DNA from: Mycobacterium fragae
GTDB lineage: Bacteria > Actinomycetota > Actinomycetes > Mycobacteriales > Mycobacteriaceae
DNA length: 64,000 nucleotides
Reading direction: 5' to 3'
Assembly: GCF_002102185.1 (NCBI RefSeq)
Contig: NZ_LQOW01000002.1
Span: 82,126 to 146,125 of the forward strand
Shown here: one piece after another, positions 14,909 to 24,319 of the stretch
Position numbering within the stretch: position 1 is the stretch's first letter
Layout of the letters: each line of letters begins with the position of its first letter
Program-made: the position numbers and the translations under genes
Notes under the pieces: model-generated
Databases searched by the model: none
Told to the model about the DNA's origin: nothing
Seen by the model: the letters and a program-made list of their open reading frames with translations, nothing else

Positions 14909-17066
14909 TCAGCGGGTCACGGGGCATACCGAGAATCCGCTCGGCGATCTGGTTGCGGGTGACCTCGGAGGTGCCGCCGGCGATGGCCATGCCGCGCGCG
15001 CCCATCACCATCCGGCTGATCAACCCGGCCGGCCCGCGGGCCAGCGCGATCTCCGATCCCAGCAGCGCCGCGGCGATCGCGCCGCCTTCGATCATGTGCT
15101 CGGCCAGCGTGAGTTTGGTGATGTTGCCTTCCGGACCGGGTCCCGCTCCCTCGATACTGCGCGCCGCCCGACGCAGGTTCAGCATCCGCAGTGCGTGTTC
15201 GTCGGCCAGGAACTTCCCGACGCGAATTGCGGCGCCCGCCAACCGATCTGCGCGCTGCTGGGTCAGCTGCACCAACTGCGCGGCGACGCCGGCGTAATAC
15301 GACCCGCCGCCCCCGATGCTGACCCGCTCGTTGCCCAGGGTCGCGCGGGCGACGGTCCATCCGGTGTTGGGTTCGCCGACCACGTCCTCGTCGGGAACGA
15401 ACACGTCGTTGAAGAACACTTCGTTGAAGTCGGAGCCGCCGGTGATCTGGCGCAACGGCCGCACCTCGACACCGGGCGCTTTCATGTCGACGATCACCGT
15501 GGTGATGCCTGCGTGCTTGGGCGCGTCGGGATCGGTTCGCACGGTGGCCAGTCCGCGGCGGCAATAGTGAGCGCCGCTGGTCCACACCTTCTGCCCGTTG
15601 ATCTTCCATCCGCCCTCGACCCGGGTGGCCCGGGTCTTGATGCCCGCAGCATCCGATCCGGCGTCCGGCTCGGAGAACAGCTGACACCAGACCTCTTCTT
15701 GACGCAGCGCCTTCTCGACGAATCTTTCGATCTGCGAAGGGGTTCCGTGCTGGATCAAGGTCAGGATGACCCACCCGGTGATCTGATAGTCCGGGCGTTT
15801 GATGCCCGCCGCGCCGAACTCCTCCTCGATCACCAGTTGCTCCACCGCGTCGGCGGCGCGTCCCCATGGCTTGGGCCAGTGCGGCATCACGTAGCCGGTG
15901 GCGATCAGCTTGTCGCGCTGCGCCTCCTTGTCCAGCGCGGCGATCTCGGCGGCATCGGCGCGAATCTGGTTGCGCAGTTCTTCGGCTTCGGGGGGCAGGT
16001 CGAGGCTGTTGGCCCTGGTGACACCGGCTGCCGTGCGATCGAAGACGTCTTGCGCGGGTGCGTCGCCGCCGAACAGCGCTTGCACGGTGAGCGCGCGGCG
16101 CAGGTGCAGGTGCGCGTCGTGCTCCCAGGTGAAGCCGATTCCGCCGTGCACTTGAATGTTCAGCTCGGCATTGCGCGCATAGGCCGGGAACGCCAGCGCG
16201 GCCGCGGTCGCCGCGGCCAGGCGGAACTGCTCCTCATCCTCGCCGGCGGCGCGAGAGGCATCCCACACCGCGGCCGTCGCCGACTCGGCGCCGACGAGCA
16301 TGTTGGCGCAGTGATGCTTGACCGCCTGGAAAGTGGCGATGGTGCGGCCGAATTGCTGGCGCACCTTGGCATAGTCGACCGCGGCGTCGATGCAATCCGA
16401 CGCCCCGCCGACCGCCTCGGCCGCAACCAACGTGCGGGCGCGGGCCAGCGCCGATTCGGCCGCCGCGGGCAGGATGTCGTCGGCCGTGAGGCTGACGTTC
16501 TGCAGAGTGACCCGCCCCGAGCGCCGGGCCGGGTCCAGGTTGGCCGGCACGTCCACCGAGACGCCGTCGCGATCGCGTTCCAGCAGCAATACGTCGTTGC
16601 CCGCGGCGATCAGCAGCAGATCGGCCAGCCCGGCGCCGAACACGATGCCGGCATCGCCGTTGGCGACTCCGTCGTTGACACTGACCTCGCCGCCAAGGCC
16701 GATACCCGCGGCGACGCTGCCGTCGATCAGCCCCGGCAGCAGACGAGTCTTCTGGTCCGCGGTGCCCTCGGCGGCGATCACCGCCGACGCGATGACGGTC
16801 GGCACGAACGGCCCCGGTGCGACCGCCCGGCCGAGCTCCTCGATCACCACCACAAGCTCGGGCAGCCCGTATCCCGAGCCGCCGTGCTCCTCGTCGATGT
16901 GCAGGCCCAGCCAGCCGAGTTCGACGAGGTCGTGCCAGAACGGCGGGCGGGCCTCGTCGGCCGCATCCAGCAGCGATCTGGCTGCCCAGCGGGCCTTCTG
17001 CGAGGTCAAAAATGCGCGGGCCACCTCGGCGAGTTCGCGATGGTCGTCGGTGAGTGCGATACCCAT
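14901..17066 (-). CDS. fadE22: Acyl-CoA dehydrogenase FadE22, two-domain fusion
   Basis: A 721-residue protein, twice the usual ACAD length and the same size as Rv3061c. The N-terminal half holds a complete acyl-CoA dehydrogenase fold beginning MGIALTDDHRELAEVARAF. The C-terminal half begins near residue 340 and includes WCQLFSEPDAGSD (substrate/FAD signature) and SEVTRNQIAERILG at its end. ATG at 17066 is used because GAGGAGGGCCC precedes it; an ORF extends 36 nt upstream without a ribosome site. It probably catalyses alpha-beta desaturation of an acyl- or steroid-CoA. It lies downstream of an SDR in the same direction. A copy of the AGAGTGTACTG motif is upstream. Confidence 0.94.
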   Translation of the reverse strand: MGIALTDDHRELAEVARAFLTSQKARWAARSLLDAADEARPPFWHDLVELGWLGLHIDEEHGGSGYGLPELVVVIEELGRAVAPGPFVPTVIASAVIAAEGTADQKTRLLPGLIDGSVAAGIGLGGEVSVNDGVANGDAGIVFGAGLADLLLIAAGNDVLLLERDRDGVSVDVPANLDPARRSGRVTLQNVSLTADDILPAAAESALARARTLVAAEAVGGASDCIDAAVDYAKVRQQFGRTIATFQAVKHHCANMLVGAESATAAVWDASRAAGEDEEQFRLAAATAAALAFPAYARNAELNIQVHGGIGFTWEHDAHLHLRRALTVQALFGGDAPAQDVFDRTAAGVTRANSLDLPPEAEELRNQIRADAAEIAALDKEAQRDKLIATGYVMPHWPKPWGRAADAVEQLVIEEEFGAAGIKRPDYQITGWVILTLIQHGTPSQIERFVEKALRQEEVWCQLFSEPDAGSDAAGIKTRATRVEGGWKINGQKVWTSGAHYCRRGLATVRTDPDAPKHAGITTVIVDMKAPGVEVRPLRQITGGSDFNEVFFNDVFVPDEDVVGEPNTGWTVARATLGNERVSIGGGGSYYAGVAAQLVQLTQQRADRLAGAAIRVGKFLADEHALRMLNLRRAARSIEGAGPGPEGNITKLTLAEHMIEGGAIAAALLGSEIALARGPAGLISRMVMGARGMAIAGGTSEVTRNQIAERILGMPRDPLIK

Positions 17067-17102
17067 TCGAGGGCCCTCCTCGTCATTGCAGGAGCTGTGC
17101 AA

Positions 17103-17113
17103 AGAGTGTACTG
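17103..17113. promoter_or_regulatory. Shared motif copy 2 (AGAGTGTACTG)
   Basis: AGAGTGTACTG at 17103-17113 is 37 bp upstream of the fadE22 start, in the same orientation relative to its minus-strand gene as copy 1 is to the thiolase gene. This repeats spacing and strand, which suggests a functional promoter or operator element rather than chance. Confidence 0.4.
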
Positions 17114-17194
17114 AATGCCGGATTAGTCGCGAGACAGAAGGGACGGCTGCGATCGGGCCGAGATCACGACCGTCACGTCTGCTTCGCGGCTAGG

Positions 17195-17962
17195 TCACTT
17201 CGGCGCGAAGCGCTGCCCGGCGTCCAAGCGCAGGCACTGGCCGTTCAGCATCGGGTTGTCGATGATGGCCGCGACCAACTTGGCGTACTCCTCGGGGCGG
17301 CCGAGACGACGCGGGAAGGCCGCGTCCTTGGTCAGCGCAGTGGCGTATTCGTCCGGGATGCCCTTCGTGAGTCCCGTCGCGAACAGGCTCGGTGCGATGG
17401 CCAGCACCCGGATGCCCAGCGATCCCAGGTCGCGCGCCATGGTCAGGCACATCCCGGCGATGCCCGCCTTGGCCGCCGTATAGGCGACCTGCCCGATCTG
17501 ACCCTCGAACGCCGCGATCGACGCGGTGTTGACGATGACGCCACGCTCCTCGTCTTCCGGCTCGTTCTTGCTCATGTGGCTTGCCGCCAGCCGGCTGATG
17601 TTGAACGTGGCGATGAGGTTGAGATCGATCACCGACTGGAAGGATTCCAGGTCGTGCGGACCGGACTTCGACATCGTCCGCTTGGCAATGCCACCGCCGG
17701 CCGTCGTCACCGTGACGTGCAATCCGCCGAGACTGTCGACGGCGGCCTGCAGCGCCTCTTCGGTGCCGGTGAAGTCGGTGACGTCCACCGGGTAGAACGA
17801 ACCGCCCCCACCTTTTAGGCCGGCGGCGACGTCCTTGCCGTCGGAGCCCTCGCGATCGAGGATCGCGACGCTCGCCCCGCGCTCGGCCAGCAGTTCGGCG
17901 CTGGCGCGGCCCATGCCCGAAGCGCCGCCGATGACGGCCACCTTCTTGCCATTGATCTCCAT
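17195..17962 (-). CDS. Short-chain dehydrogenase, 3-hydroxyacyl-CoA dehydrogenase-like
   Basis: A 255-residue SDR with GGASGMGRASAEL at the nucleotide site, VTTAGGG replacing the usual NNAG, and the catalytic set NTASIAA and YTAAKAGIAG. The long insertion HMSKNEPEDEERGVIVN resembles type II (HSD17B10-like) 3-hydroxyacyl-CoA dehydrogenases. The ATG at 17962 is preceded by AGGAGGTTTGA. It is upstream of fadE22 in the same direction (128 bp), which fits a beta-oxidation role. Substrate not known. Confidence 0.88.
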   Translation of the reverse strand: MEINGKKVAVIGGASGMGRASAELLAERGASVAILDREGSDGKDVAAGLKGGGGSFYPVDVTDFTGTEEALQAAVDSLGGLHVTVTTAGGGIAKRTMSKSGPHDLESFQSVIDLNLIATFNISRLAASHMSKNEPEDEERGVIVNTASIAAFEGQIGQVAYTAAKAGIAGMCLTMARDLGSLGIRVLAIAPSLFATGLTKGIPDEYATALTKDAAFPRRLGRPEEYAKLVAAIIDNPMLNGQCLRLDAGQRFAPK

Positions 17963-18058
17963 TCAAACCTCCTTGTTTGACCGGATCCTTGACCCGTTGC
18001 CACAGCACGCTATCGCGGCGACCCACGGAGTTGTCGGTCAGGCATGTCAAGCTGAGCT

Positions 18059-19594
18059 GTGCTGCTGATCGACGTGGCGACAACCTCGGCCGAAGTGGGC
18101 GGCTCCGCTTCCCGTCGGGCCAAGATCGCCAGGATCGCCGACCTACTCGGCCGCGCCAAGGCCGACCCCGCACTGGTCGCGATCGTCGTGGCATGGCTTT
18201 CCGGCGAGCTGCGGCAACGCCAGATCGGCGTGGGGTGGGCGACGTTGCGGTCGGTGCCGCCCGCGGCGGCGCAGCCGAGCCTGACGGTCATCGAAGTCGA
18301 CGCCACTTTCTCGGCAATCGGTGCGGTGACCGGCAAGGGATCACAGGCGCGCCGCGCCGAACTTGTCGCCGGATTGTTCGCGTCGGCCACCGAGACCGAA
18401 CAGATGTTTCTGCGCCGGCTGCTGACCGGCGAGCTGCGCCAGGGCGCGCTGGCCGGGATCATGGCCGACGCTGTCGCCGCCGCCGCACAGATCCCCGCCA
18501 CGGCCGTACGGCGGGCGGCCATGCTGGGGGGCGATCTGCCCGCGGTCGCCGCAGCGGGCCTGACCGGGGGCACGGCGACGCTTGACGCCTTCACGCTAAG
18601 GGTGGGCCGACCGGTCGGCCCGATGTTGGCGCAAACCGCCACCGGTGTAACCGAGGCGCTCGAAAAGCTCGGCGGCACAGCCGTTTTCGAGGCAAAATTG
18701 GACGGCGCGCGGGTGCAGGTGCACCGGGCGGGTGACCAGGTCACCGTCTACACCCGAAGCCTCGACGACGTCACCTCCCGCCTGCCCGAGGTGGTGGAAG
18801 CGACGCTGGCACTGCCGGTGAGCGAGCTGATCGCCGACGGGGAGGCGATCGCGCTGCGGCCGGACAACCGGCCGCAGCCATTCCAGGTCACCGGGTCGCG
18901 GTTCGGCCGATCGGTCGATGTCGCGGCCGCCCGGGCGGCACAGCCGCTGTCGGTGTTCTTTTTCGACATCTTGCACTGCGATGGCGTTGACCTGCTCGAT
19001 GCGCCGACCACCGAACGCGTGGCGGTCCTCGACGAGATCGCCCCGACCCGGCATCGGGTCGACCGGCTGGTGACCTCTGATGCCTCCGCCGCCGATCGTT
19101 TCCTGGCGGCCACGCTGGCCGCCGGGCATGAAGGCGTGATGGCCAAGTCGCTGACGGCGCCCTACGAGGCCGGACGCCGCGGCGCGGGCTGGCTCAAGGT
19201 GAAACCGGTGCACACGCTGGACTTGGTCGTGCTGGCGGTCGAGTGGGGGTCGGGACGGCGCCGTGGGAAGCTCTCCAACATCCATCTGGGCGCCCGCGAC
19301 CCGGCCACCGGTGGCTACGTGATGCTCGGCAAGACATTCAAGGGCATGACCGACGCCATGCTGGAGTGGCAGACCGCACGGTTTCTGGAACTGGCCACCG
19401 GCCCCACCGACGGCTATGTGGTGCCGCTGCGACCAGAGCAGGTGGTTGAGGTGGGGTTCGACGGTGTTCAGACGTCTTCGCGCTATCCCGGCGGTCTGGC
19501 CCTGCGTTTCGCCCGGGTGCTGCGCTACCGCGACGACAAGGGCCCGGCCGAGGCCGACACCATCGACACCGTTCGCGCCCTACAGCGGGACTGA
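18059..19594 (+). CDS. ligB: ATP-dependent DNA ligase LigB
   Basis: A 511-residue ATP-dependent DNA ligase equivalent to Rv3062. The adenylation motif [10 protein letters not shown] contains the nucleophilic lysine (KxDG); later motifs are [24 protein letters not shown] and [12 protein letters not shown]. An N-terminal helical domain precedes catalysis, as in archaeal/eukaryotic-type ligases. GTG 18059 opens [14 protein letters not shown]. It seals nicks in repair alongside the essential NAD-dependent LigA. It follows the ancestral M. tuberculosis order; the next gene (Rv3063, cstA) is not found here. Confidence 0.95.
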   Translation: MLLIDVATTSAEVGGSASRRAKIARIADLLGRAKADPALVAIVVAWLSGELRQRQIGVGWATLRSVPPAAAQPSLTVIEVDATFSAIGAVTGKGSQARRAELVAGLFASATETEQMFLRRLLTGELRQGALAGIMADAVAAAAQIPATAVRRAAMLGGDLPAVAAAGLTGGTATLDAFTLRVGRPVGPMLAQTATGVTEALEKLGGTAVFEAKLDGARVQVHRAGDQVTVYTRSLDDVTSRLPEVVEATLALPVSELIADGEAIALRPDNRPQPFQVTGSRFGRSVDVAAARAAQPLSVFFFDILHCDGVDLLDAPTTERVAVLDEIAPTRHRVDRLVTSDASAADRFLAATLAAGHEGVMAKSLTAPYEAGRRGAGWLKVKPVHTLDLVVLAVEWGSGRRRGKLSNIHLGARDPATGGYVMLGKTFKGMTDAMLEWQTARFLELATGPTDGYVVPLRPEQVVEVGFDGVQTSSRYPGGLALRFARVLRYRDDKGPAEADTIDTVRALQRD

Positions 19595-19915
19595 TCCGCC
19601 CCGCGTGTAGACACGACACGCCGGCGCACACCGATGTATTCCGAATCGCAACCATATTGCGCTGCAAGGTAATTCGTGCTGTCGATAGGCCTCCCACTAA
19701 GAGAGCGGGTAATGGTCTGCGCCAATCGAATTCACAGCGGGGGCATAGCTTCATGCGAGAAGGTGATAACGGCTGTTGCAGTTCGACGAAATACTCCTCG
19801 CGAGGCGCTCTGAAGTAGTTCGGCAACAGCATGTTTGACAAATCGGCCAGCTTAGCCGCAAATGTTTACCACAATGCTTTATGGAGAATAACCGGACAAG
19901 GAGAAGGTTGGGCTG
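19595..19915. other. Intergenic 321 bp upstream of the PAP2 gene
   Basis: No convincing gene was found. A small forward frame at 19831-20049 is out of frame with the PAP2 gene and has no ribosome site. The 3' half is AT-richer than the surroundings and includes TTGACA at 19835-19840 as a possible -35 element. AAGGAGAAGG (ribosome site) lies just before the PAP2 start. The remainder contains no clear RNA structure to my eye. Confidence 0.4.
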
Positions 19916-21190
19916 GTGTCAGTAACAACCGATCGAAAGGTCCGGGTGTTCAAACGCGAACCGCAGAAGGCTGCCACCAGGCTGTTCCGCCGCGCGGGCC
20001 GACCCCCCGCCGCGCCGCTGGAACAAGCCGATTCCGTCTCATCCGCTGAGTCTGTTACCCGCGATCGTCGGCTGACGTTGACGCGACGAGTGGCGGTCAC
20101 GGTTTGGGCTGCTGTCGTGGTGTACCGGACCGTGACGGCGGGCCTCGCATTCAACCGCGAGCTGCTGTTGCTCTACATCGTCACCGGGCTCATCGCCGCG
20201 AGCATCGGTCGTCGCCGCAAAGTGTTCACGGTGGTGCGTGACTGGCTGCCGTTCGCGCTTGTGCTGCTGCTGTACGACCTCAGCCGCGGGGCCGCGGCGT
20301 TTCTCGGCGCGCCGACACTGTGGCACTTCCAGCCGGATGCGGACCGGTTGTTGTTCTTCGGGGTGATGCCGACGGTGTGGTTGCAGGAGCGCATCAAGAT
20401 GGCGCAGCCGCCGTGGTGGGAAGTGATCATCAGCAGCATTTACATGTCGTTTTTCATCCTGCCCTACGTGGTGGCCGGAATTCTGTGGCTGCGCAACCGA
20501 AGCGACTGGGCAGCGTTTGTCCGGCGCTTCGTGGCGTTGTCGTTCGGCGCGCTGATCATCTACATCGTCCTGCCGGCAGCACCGCCGTGGGCGGCCGCGC
20601 GCTGCACCGCCGCCGACGTCGCCGGCGGACCGTCCGATCCCCCGTGCATGTTCAAAGGCCCCGCCGGTGTCCCCGACGGCGGATTGCTGGGCGCCATGCA
20701 CATCAGCCAGCCCGGCGCCCACCACTTCGTGGAGCGGATCTCCACTCGGGGCTGGGGAACGTTGCATCTGCAGTCGGCCGGAGCGCTGGTCAACTCCGGG
20801 CAGGCCAGCGTGAACCTGGTCGCGGCAATCCCGTCGCTGCATGCCGCGTTGACCGCGATGATCTCGGTGTTCCTCTGGCGCCGGGTCAGGCCGAGGTGGC
20901 GTCCGCTGCTGGTGGCTTACCCGGTGGCGATGGCGTTCGTGCTGGTGTACTCCGCGGAGCACTTCGTCATCGACATCCTGCTCGGTTGGGCGCTCGCCGG
21001 GATCGTGATGCTGGTGCTCGGTCGTGCTGAGGCTTGGTGGCCGCGGCGGCGCGCGGCCAAGTCATCCGTCGTCGACCTGGCCCAGCCAGCGGGCGATCTT
21101 GGCGGCGGCCTCCCCGTAGAAGGTGCGATAGACCCGGTCGGCGACATAGCCGATGTGCGGGGTGGCGACCACGTTGTCCAGGGTGCGTAG
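19916..21190 (+). CDS. PAP2-superfamily integral membrane protein (inositol phosphoceramide synthase-like)
   Basis: A 424-residue membrane protein with about six hydrophobic segments. The PAP2 signatures are IPSLHAALTAM (SxxxH-like) and YSAEHFVIDILLGW, and the segment LPAAPPWAA is typical of the AUR1/IPC synthase-like group. The family transfers phospho-headgroups on lipids or acts as a lipid phosphatase. A GTG start at 19916 is supported by AAGGAGAAGG. The C-terminal 43 or so residues (SSVVDLAQPAGDL onward) read antisense through the end of the 2-hydroxyacid dehydrogenase and are probably non-conserved, so the true end may derive from loss of a stop. Confidence 0.85.
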   Translation: MSVTTDRKVRVFKREPQKAATRLFRRAGRPPAAPLEQADSVSSAESVTRDRRLTLTRRVAVTVWAAVVVYRTVTAGLAFNRELLLLYIVTGLIAASIGRRRKVFTVVRDWLPFALVLLLYDLSRGAAAFLGAPTLWHFQPDADRLLFFGVMPTVWLQERIKMAQPPWWEVIISSIYMSFFILPYVVAGILWLRNRSDWAAFVRRFVALSFGALIIYIVLPAAPPWAAARCTAADVAGGPSDPPCMFKGPAGVPDGGLLGAMHISQPGAHHFVERISTRGWGTLHLQSAGALVNSGQASVNLVAAIPSLHAALTAMISVFLWRRVRPRWRPLLVAYPVAMAFVLVYSAEHFVIDILLGWALAGIVMLVLGRAEAWWPRRRAAKSSVVDLAQPAGDLGGGLPVEGAIDPVGDIADVRGGDHVVQGA

Positions 21191-22000
21191 CGGATGCCCG
21201 TCCGGCAGCGGCTCGGTGTCGAAGACGTCGAGGCCCGCCCCCGCGATGCGGTGTGACCGCAAGGCATCGATGAGAGCGGTCTCGTCGACGATGGGGCCGC
21301 GTGATGTGTTGACTAGCAAGGCCGTCGGCTTCATCAGGCCCAGTTCGGCGGCGCCGACCAGACCACGCGTGCGCTCGCTCAGCACCAGATGGATGGTCAG
21401 CACATCCGCTCGGCTGAACAATTCGTCCTTGGACACATAGGTCGCCCCGGCCTGCTGGGCGGTCTCGCGGGTCAGGTTCGTGCTCCAGGCGATGACGTCC
21501 ATGCCGAACGCCGTCGCGACGCGTGCCACGCGGGTGCCGATCCGGCCCAGGCCCAGTACGCCCAGCACCGCCCCGCCGAGCTGGCGACCGACCGACGTCT
21601 GCCAGGCACCGCCGCGCACGGACTGGCATTCGTCGATGATCCGGCGGGCGGCGGCCAGGATCAGCGCCCAGGTCAGTTCGACTGTCGACTCCAGATAGCC
21701 TCCGGTGGTGCTGACGTAGATGCCGCGCTCCTTGGCGGCCGCGACGTCGATCGAAGCGTTGAACGGGCCGGTGGACGCGATCATCTTCAGCCGCGGCAAC
21801 CGCTCGATGACACTGCGCGGCAACGGTGTTCGCTCACGCATCACGCACACCACGTCGAATGGCATCAACCTTTCGATGACGGCGTCTGGATCGGCGAGGT
21901 GATCCTGGAAGACGGTGATGTCCGCGCGCGCCGTCACCTCTGACCAGTCGGCCATGCTCAGCGCGACGTTCTGGTAATCGTCGAGAATTGCGACCCGCAT
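21062..22000 (-). CDS. D-isomer-specific 2-hydroxyacid dehydrogenase
   Basis: A 312-residue NAD(P)-dependent dehydrogenase. Nucleotide binding is at VLGLGRIGTRVA. The catalytic Arg is in LLVNTSRGPIVDE, the Glu in DVFDTEPLP and the His in TPHIGYV. ATG 22000 opens MRVAILDDYQNVAL; longer upstream frames are unsupported. Substrate unknown. It ends inside the PAP2 gene on the other strand (129-nt tail overlap). Confidence 0.92.
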   Translation of the reverse strand: MRVAILDDYQNVALSMADWSEVTARADITVFQDHLADPDAVIERLMPFDVVCVMRERTPLPRSVIERLPRLKMIASTGPFNASIDVAAAKERGIYVSTTGGYLESTVELTWALILAAARRIIDECQSVRGGAWQTSVGRQLGGAVLGVLGLGRIGTRVARVATAFGMDVIAWSTNLTRETAQQAGATYVSKDELFSRADVLTIHLVLSERTRGLVGAAELGLMKPTALLVNTSRGPIVDETALIDALRSHRIAGAGLDVFDTEPLPDGHPLRTLDNVVATPHIGYVADRVYRTFYGEAAAKIARWLGQVDDG

Positions 22001-22031
22001 CGTGCCAATGTGCCACAGCGGCAAGATCGCC

Positions 22032-22499
22032 TCAGGCCGGCGCGCTCCAGTGGGTTCCCGAGGCGCTGCCCTCGGCGGGTTCGTTGCGGCCGAATATGAA
22101 TGGGGCGAAGACGATTTCACGGCCGTCGGGATCGCGATAGGTGACGGCTCCCGTCGCCTCCCAATACGGGTGGGACTGCACCGGTTCCAGCCCCGCCGCC
22201 CGCAGGCGCGCCGTCGCCTGCTGCTGTGCCGCCGCGTCGGGGAAGTACAGACACAACTGCTCGTGACTGTCGACGGCAACTGGTTCGGCGGCCTCGACGA
22301 TTTCGAAGGTCAGCGACGATCCCGGTAATCCGAATATCGCGCCGTTGCTGCCGTAGCTGCCCGCGAACGTGGCGCAAAGCGGCAGCCCGACCAGATCGCG
22401 GTAGAACTCGACGGATTGCTCGAACCGAGCGGAGCGGCGGGCGAAACGGATTGCCCCGATCGACGCCAATTCGTCGGGCCAGTGCGTAGTTGGATTCAC
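22032..22499 (-). CDS. VOC (glyoxalase-fold) protein
   Basis: A 155-residue VOC protein with one bleomycin-resistance-like fold of paired beta-alpha-beta modules (SARFEQSVEFYRDLVGLPLC, and later TYRDPDGREIVFAPF). It has a possible metal set at His (HEQLCL), Glu and related residues, but the exact ligands are uncertain. GTG 22499 is the start. It lies 31 nt upstream of the dehydrogenase in the same direction. No specific substrate can be named. Confidence 0.8.
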   Translation of the reverse strand: MNPTTHWPDELASIGAIRFARRSARFEQSVEFYRDLVGLPLCATFAGSYGSNGAIFGLPGSSLTFEIVEAAEPVAVDSHEQLCLYFPDAAAQQQATARLRAAGLEPVQSHPYWEATGAVTYRDPDGREIVFAPFIFGRNEPAEGSASGTHWSAPA

Positions 22500-22577
22500 C
22501 CCGTCGACGCTAGAACCTCAACGGCTGTTCAGGTCAAGCGGTTGACGTCACGCCTTGATCCGAAGTACACATTGCCG

Positions 22578-23411
22578 ATGTCCACCTGGCTCATCACCGG
22601 CTGCTCGACCGGTCTGGGCCGTGCCCTCGCCGAAGCCGTGATCGGCGCCGGACACAACGCGGTGGTCACTGCGCGCGACGTGACGAAGGTCGCCGACCTG
22701 GCCGACGCCGCGCCCGAGCGGGTGCTCGCCGCGGCCCTCGACGTCACCAGGCCCGAGCAGATCCGCGACGCTGTGCAGCAGGCGGAAGACCGCTTCGGCG
22801 GCGGCCCGGACGTACTGGTCAACAACGCCGGTTACGGATACCGTGCCGCCGTCGAAGAAGGCGACGACGACGACGTCCGCACCCTGTTCGAGACGCACTT
22901 CTTCGGCACGGTCGCCATGATCAAGGCCGTCCTGCCGGGTATGCGGGCACGCCGCAGCGGCGCCATCGTGAACATCTCTTCGATCGGTGTCCAGCTGACC
23001 CCAGTGGGCTCCGGCTACTACTCCGCGGCCAAGGCCGCCATCGAAGGCATCAGCGGCGCCCTGCGCGGCGAGCTCGCACCGCTCGGCATCTCGGTGACCG
23101 TGGTTGAGCCCGGGGCATTCCGCACCGACTTCGCCGGCCGCTCGCTCGCCCAGTCGTCCAGTGTCATCGACGACTATGCCGCCACCGCCGGGCAACGCCG
23201 CAAGGAGAACGACACCATGCACGGCAACCAGCCCGGCGACCCCGCCAAGGCCGGCGCCGCGATCATCGCGGCCGTCGAATCAACCGAGCCCCCGGCATTC
23301 CTGCTCCTTGGCCCGGACGCCCTGGCCGCCTATCGCTACGTCGCCGACGCGCGTGCAAAGGAGATCGCAAACTGGGAACAGCTCAGCGCCAGCACTAATT
23401 TCGACACCTGA
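22578..23411 (+). CDS. Short-chain dehydrogenase/reductase
   Basis: A 277-residue SDR with TGCSTGLGRALAEAV at the N-terminus, VNNAGYGYRAAVEEGD (NAG) and catalytic NISSIGVQ and YYSAAKAAIEG. ATG 22578 begins MSTWLITGCS, removing a 54-codon unsupported upstream extension. The C-terminal half contains a long loop typical of oxidoreductases acting on bulky alcohols. It is 28 nt upstream of ppk2 in the same direction, so co-transcription is possible. Substrate unknown. Confidence 0.92.
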   Translation: MSTWLITGCSTGLGRALAEAVIGAGHNAVVTARDVTKVADLADAAPERVLAAALDVTRPEQIRDAVQQAEDRFGGGPDVLVNNAGYGYRAAVEEGDDDDVRTLFETHFFGTVAMIKAVLPGMRARRSGAIVNISSIGVQLTPVGSGYYSAAKAAIEGISGALRGELAPLGISVTVVEPGAFRTDFAGRSLAQSSSVIDDYAATAGQRRKENDTMHGNQPGDPAKAGAAIIAAVESTEPPAFLLLGPDALAAYRYVADARAKEIANWEQLSASTNFDT

Positions 23412-23439
23412 CGGGCACTTCGCTGTAGCCTCGCAACCC

Positions 23440-24318
23440 ATGGCAGAGATAGATCTGGAAACCCTTTCGACTCCCGGACATGGGTACACCGTCAACTACG
23501 ACGATGCCGACGATCCGATCCTGTGCGATCAGGACGGCAACCACATCCAGACCTGGCGCGAGGGCTATCCGTACGACGAGCGCATGCCGCGCGACGAATA
23601 TGAGCGCGAGAAGCGGCGGCTGCAAATTGAGCTACTGAAGTTGCAGAGGGACAGCAAGCGCACCAATGCCCGGTACGTGGTTCTGTTCGAGGGCCGTGAC
23701 GCTGCTGGCAAGGGCGGCACGATTCAGCGTTTCATGGAGCACCTCAATCCGCGCAGTGCCCGCGCCGTCGCGCTTGACAAGCCCACCGAGAGCGAACAAA
23801 CGCAGTGGTATTTCCAGCGCTACATATCCAACCTGCCGGCCGGTGGTGAGATCGTGTTGTTCGACCGGTCGTGGTACAACCGCGCGGTCGTTGAGAAGGT
23901 GCTGGGGTTCTGCACGCTCGAGCAGCACGCCGAATTCCTCGAGCAGGCACCGCTTGTCGAACGGATGCTGGTCGCTGATGGGATCTGCCTGACCAAGCTG
24001 TGGTTCTCGGTGTCACCCGCCGAGCAACGCACTCGGTTCGCCATGCGCCTGGTCGATCCCGTTCGGCAGTGGAAGTTTTCGCCGGTAGACATGGAGTCGC
24101 TGGACAAATGGGACGACTACACAGCGGCCAAGGAGGAGATGTTCAACGCGACGGACACCGACTTCGCTCCGTGGATCGTCGTCAAAAGCAACGACAAGAA
24201 GCGAGCCCGCATCAACGCGATGCGCTACGTCCTTGCCAACTCAGACTACGAAGACAAGGACGAAGAGGTTGTGGGACAACCGGATCCGTTGATCGTGGGC
24301 CGCGCGCTGGCCGAATGA
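23440..24318 (+). CDS. ppk2: Polyphosphate kinase 2 (class I PPK2)
   Basis: A 292-residue PPK2. The Walker A motif FEGRDAAGKGGT, a Walker B-like DRSWYNR and the lid WKFSPVD are present. It transfers phosphate from polyphosphate to a nucleoside diphosphate (usually GDP or ADP), or the reverse. ATG 23440 begins MAEIDLETLS. It is convergent with a CYTH-CHAD protein whose stop is 1 nt away; CHAD domains bind polyphosphate, so the two genes form a small polyphosphate island. Confidence 0.95.
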   Translation: MAEIDLETLSTPGHGYTVNYDDADDPILCDQDGNHIQTWREGYPYDERMPRDEYEREKRRLQIELLKLQRDSKRTNARYVVLFEGRDAAGKGGTIQRFMEHLNPRSARAVALDKPTESEQTQWYFQRYISNLPAGGEIVLFDRSWYNRAVVEKVLGFCTLEQHAEFLEQAPLVERMLVADGICLTKLWFSVSPAEQRTRFAMRLVDPVRQWKFSPVDMESLDKWDDYTAAKEEMFNATDTDFAPWIVVKSNDKKRARINAMRYVLANSDYEDKDEEVVGQPDPLIVGRALAE

Positions 24319-24319
24319 G

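Noticed and set aside
19831..20049. Small forward ORF of 72 codons
   Set aside because: No ribosome site, no recognisable motif, and it overlaps the PAP2 gene in another frame.
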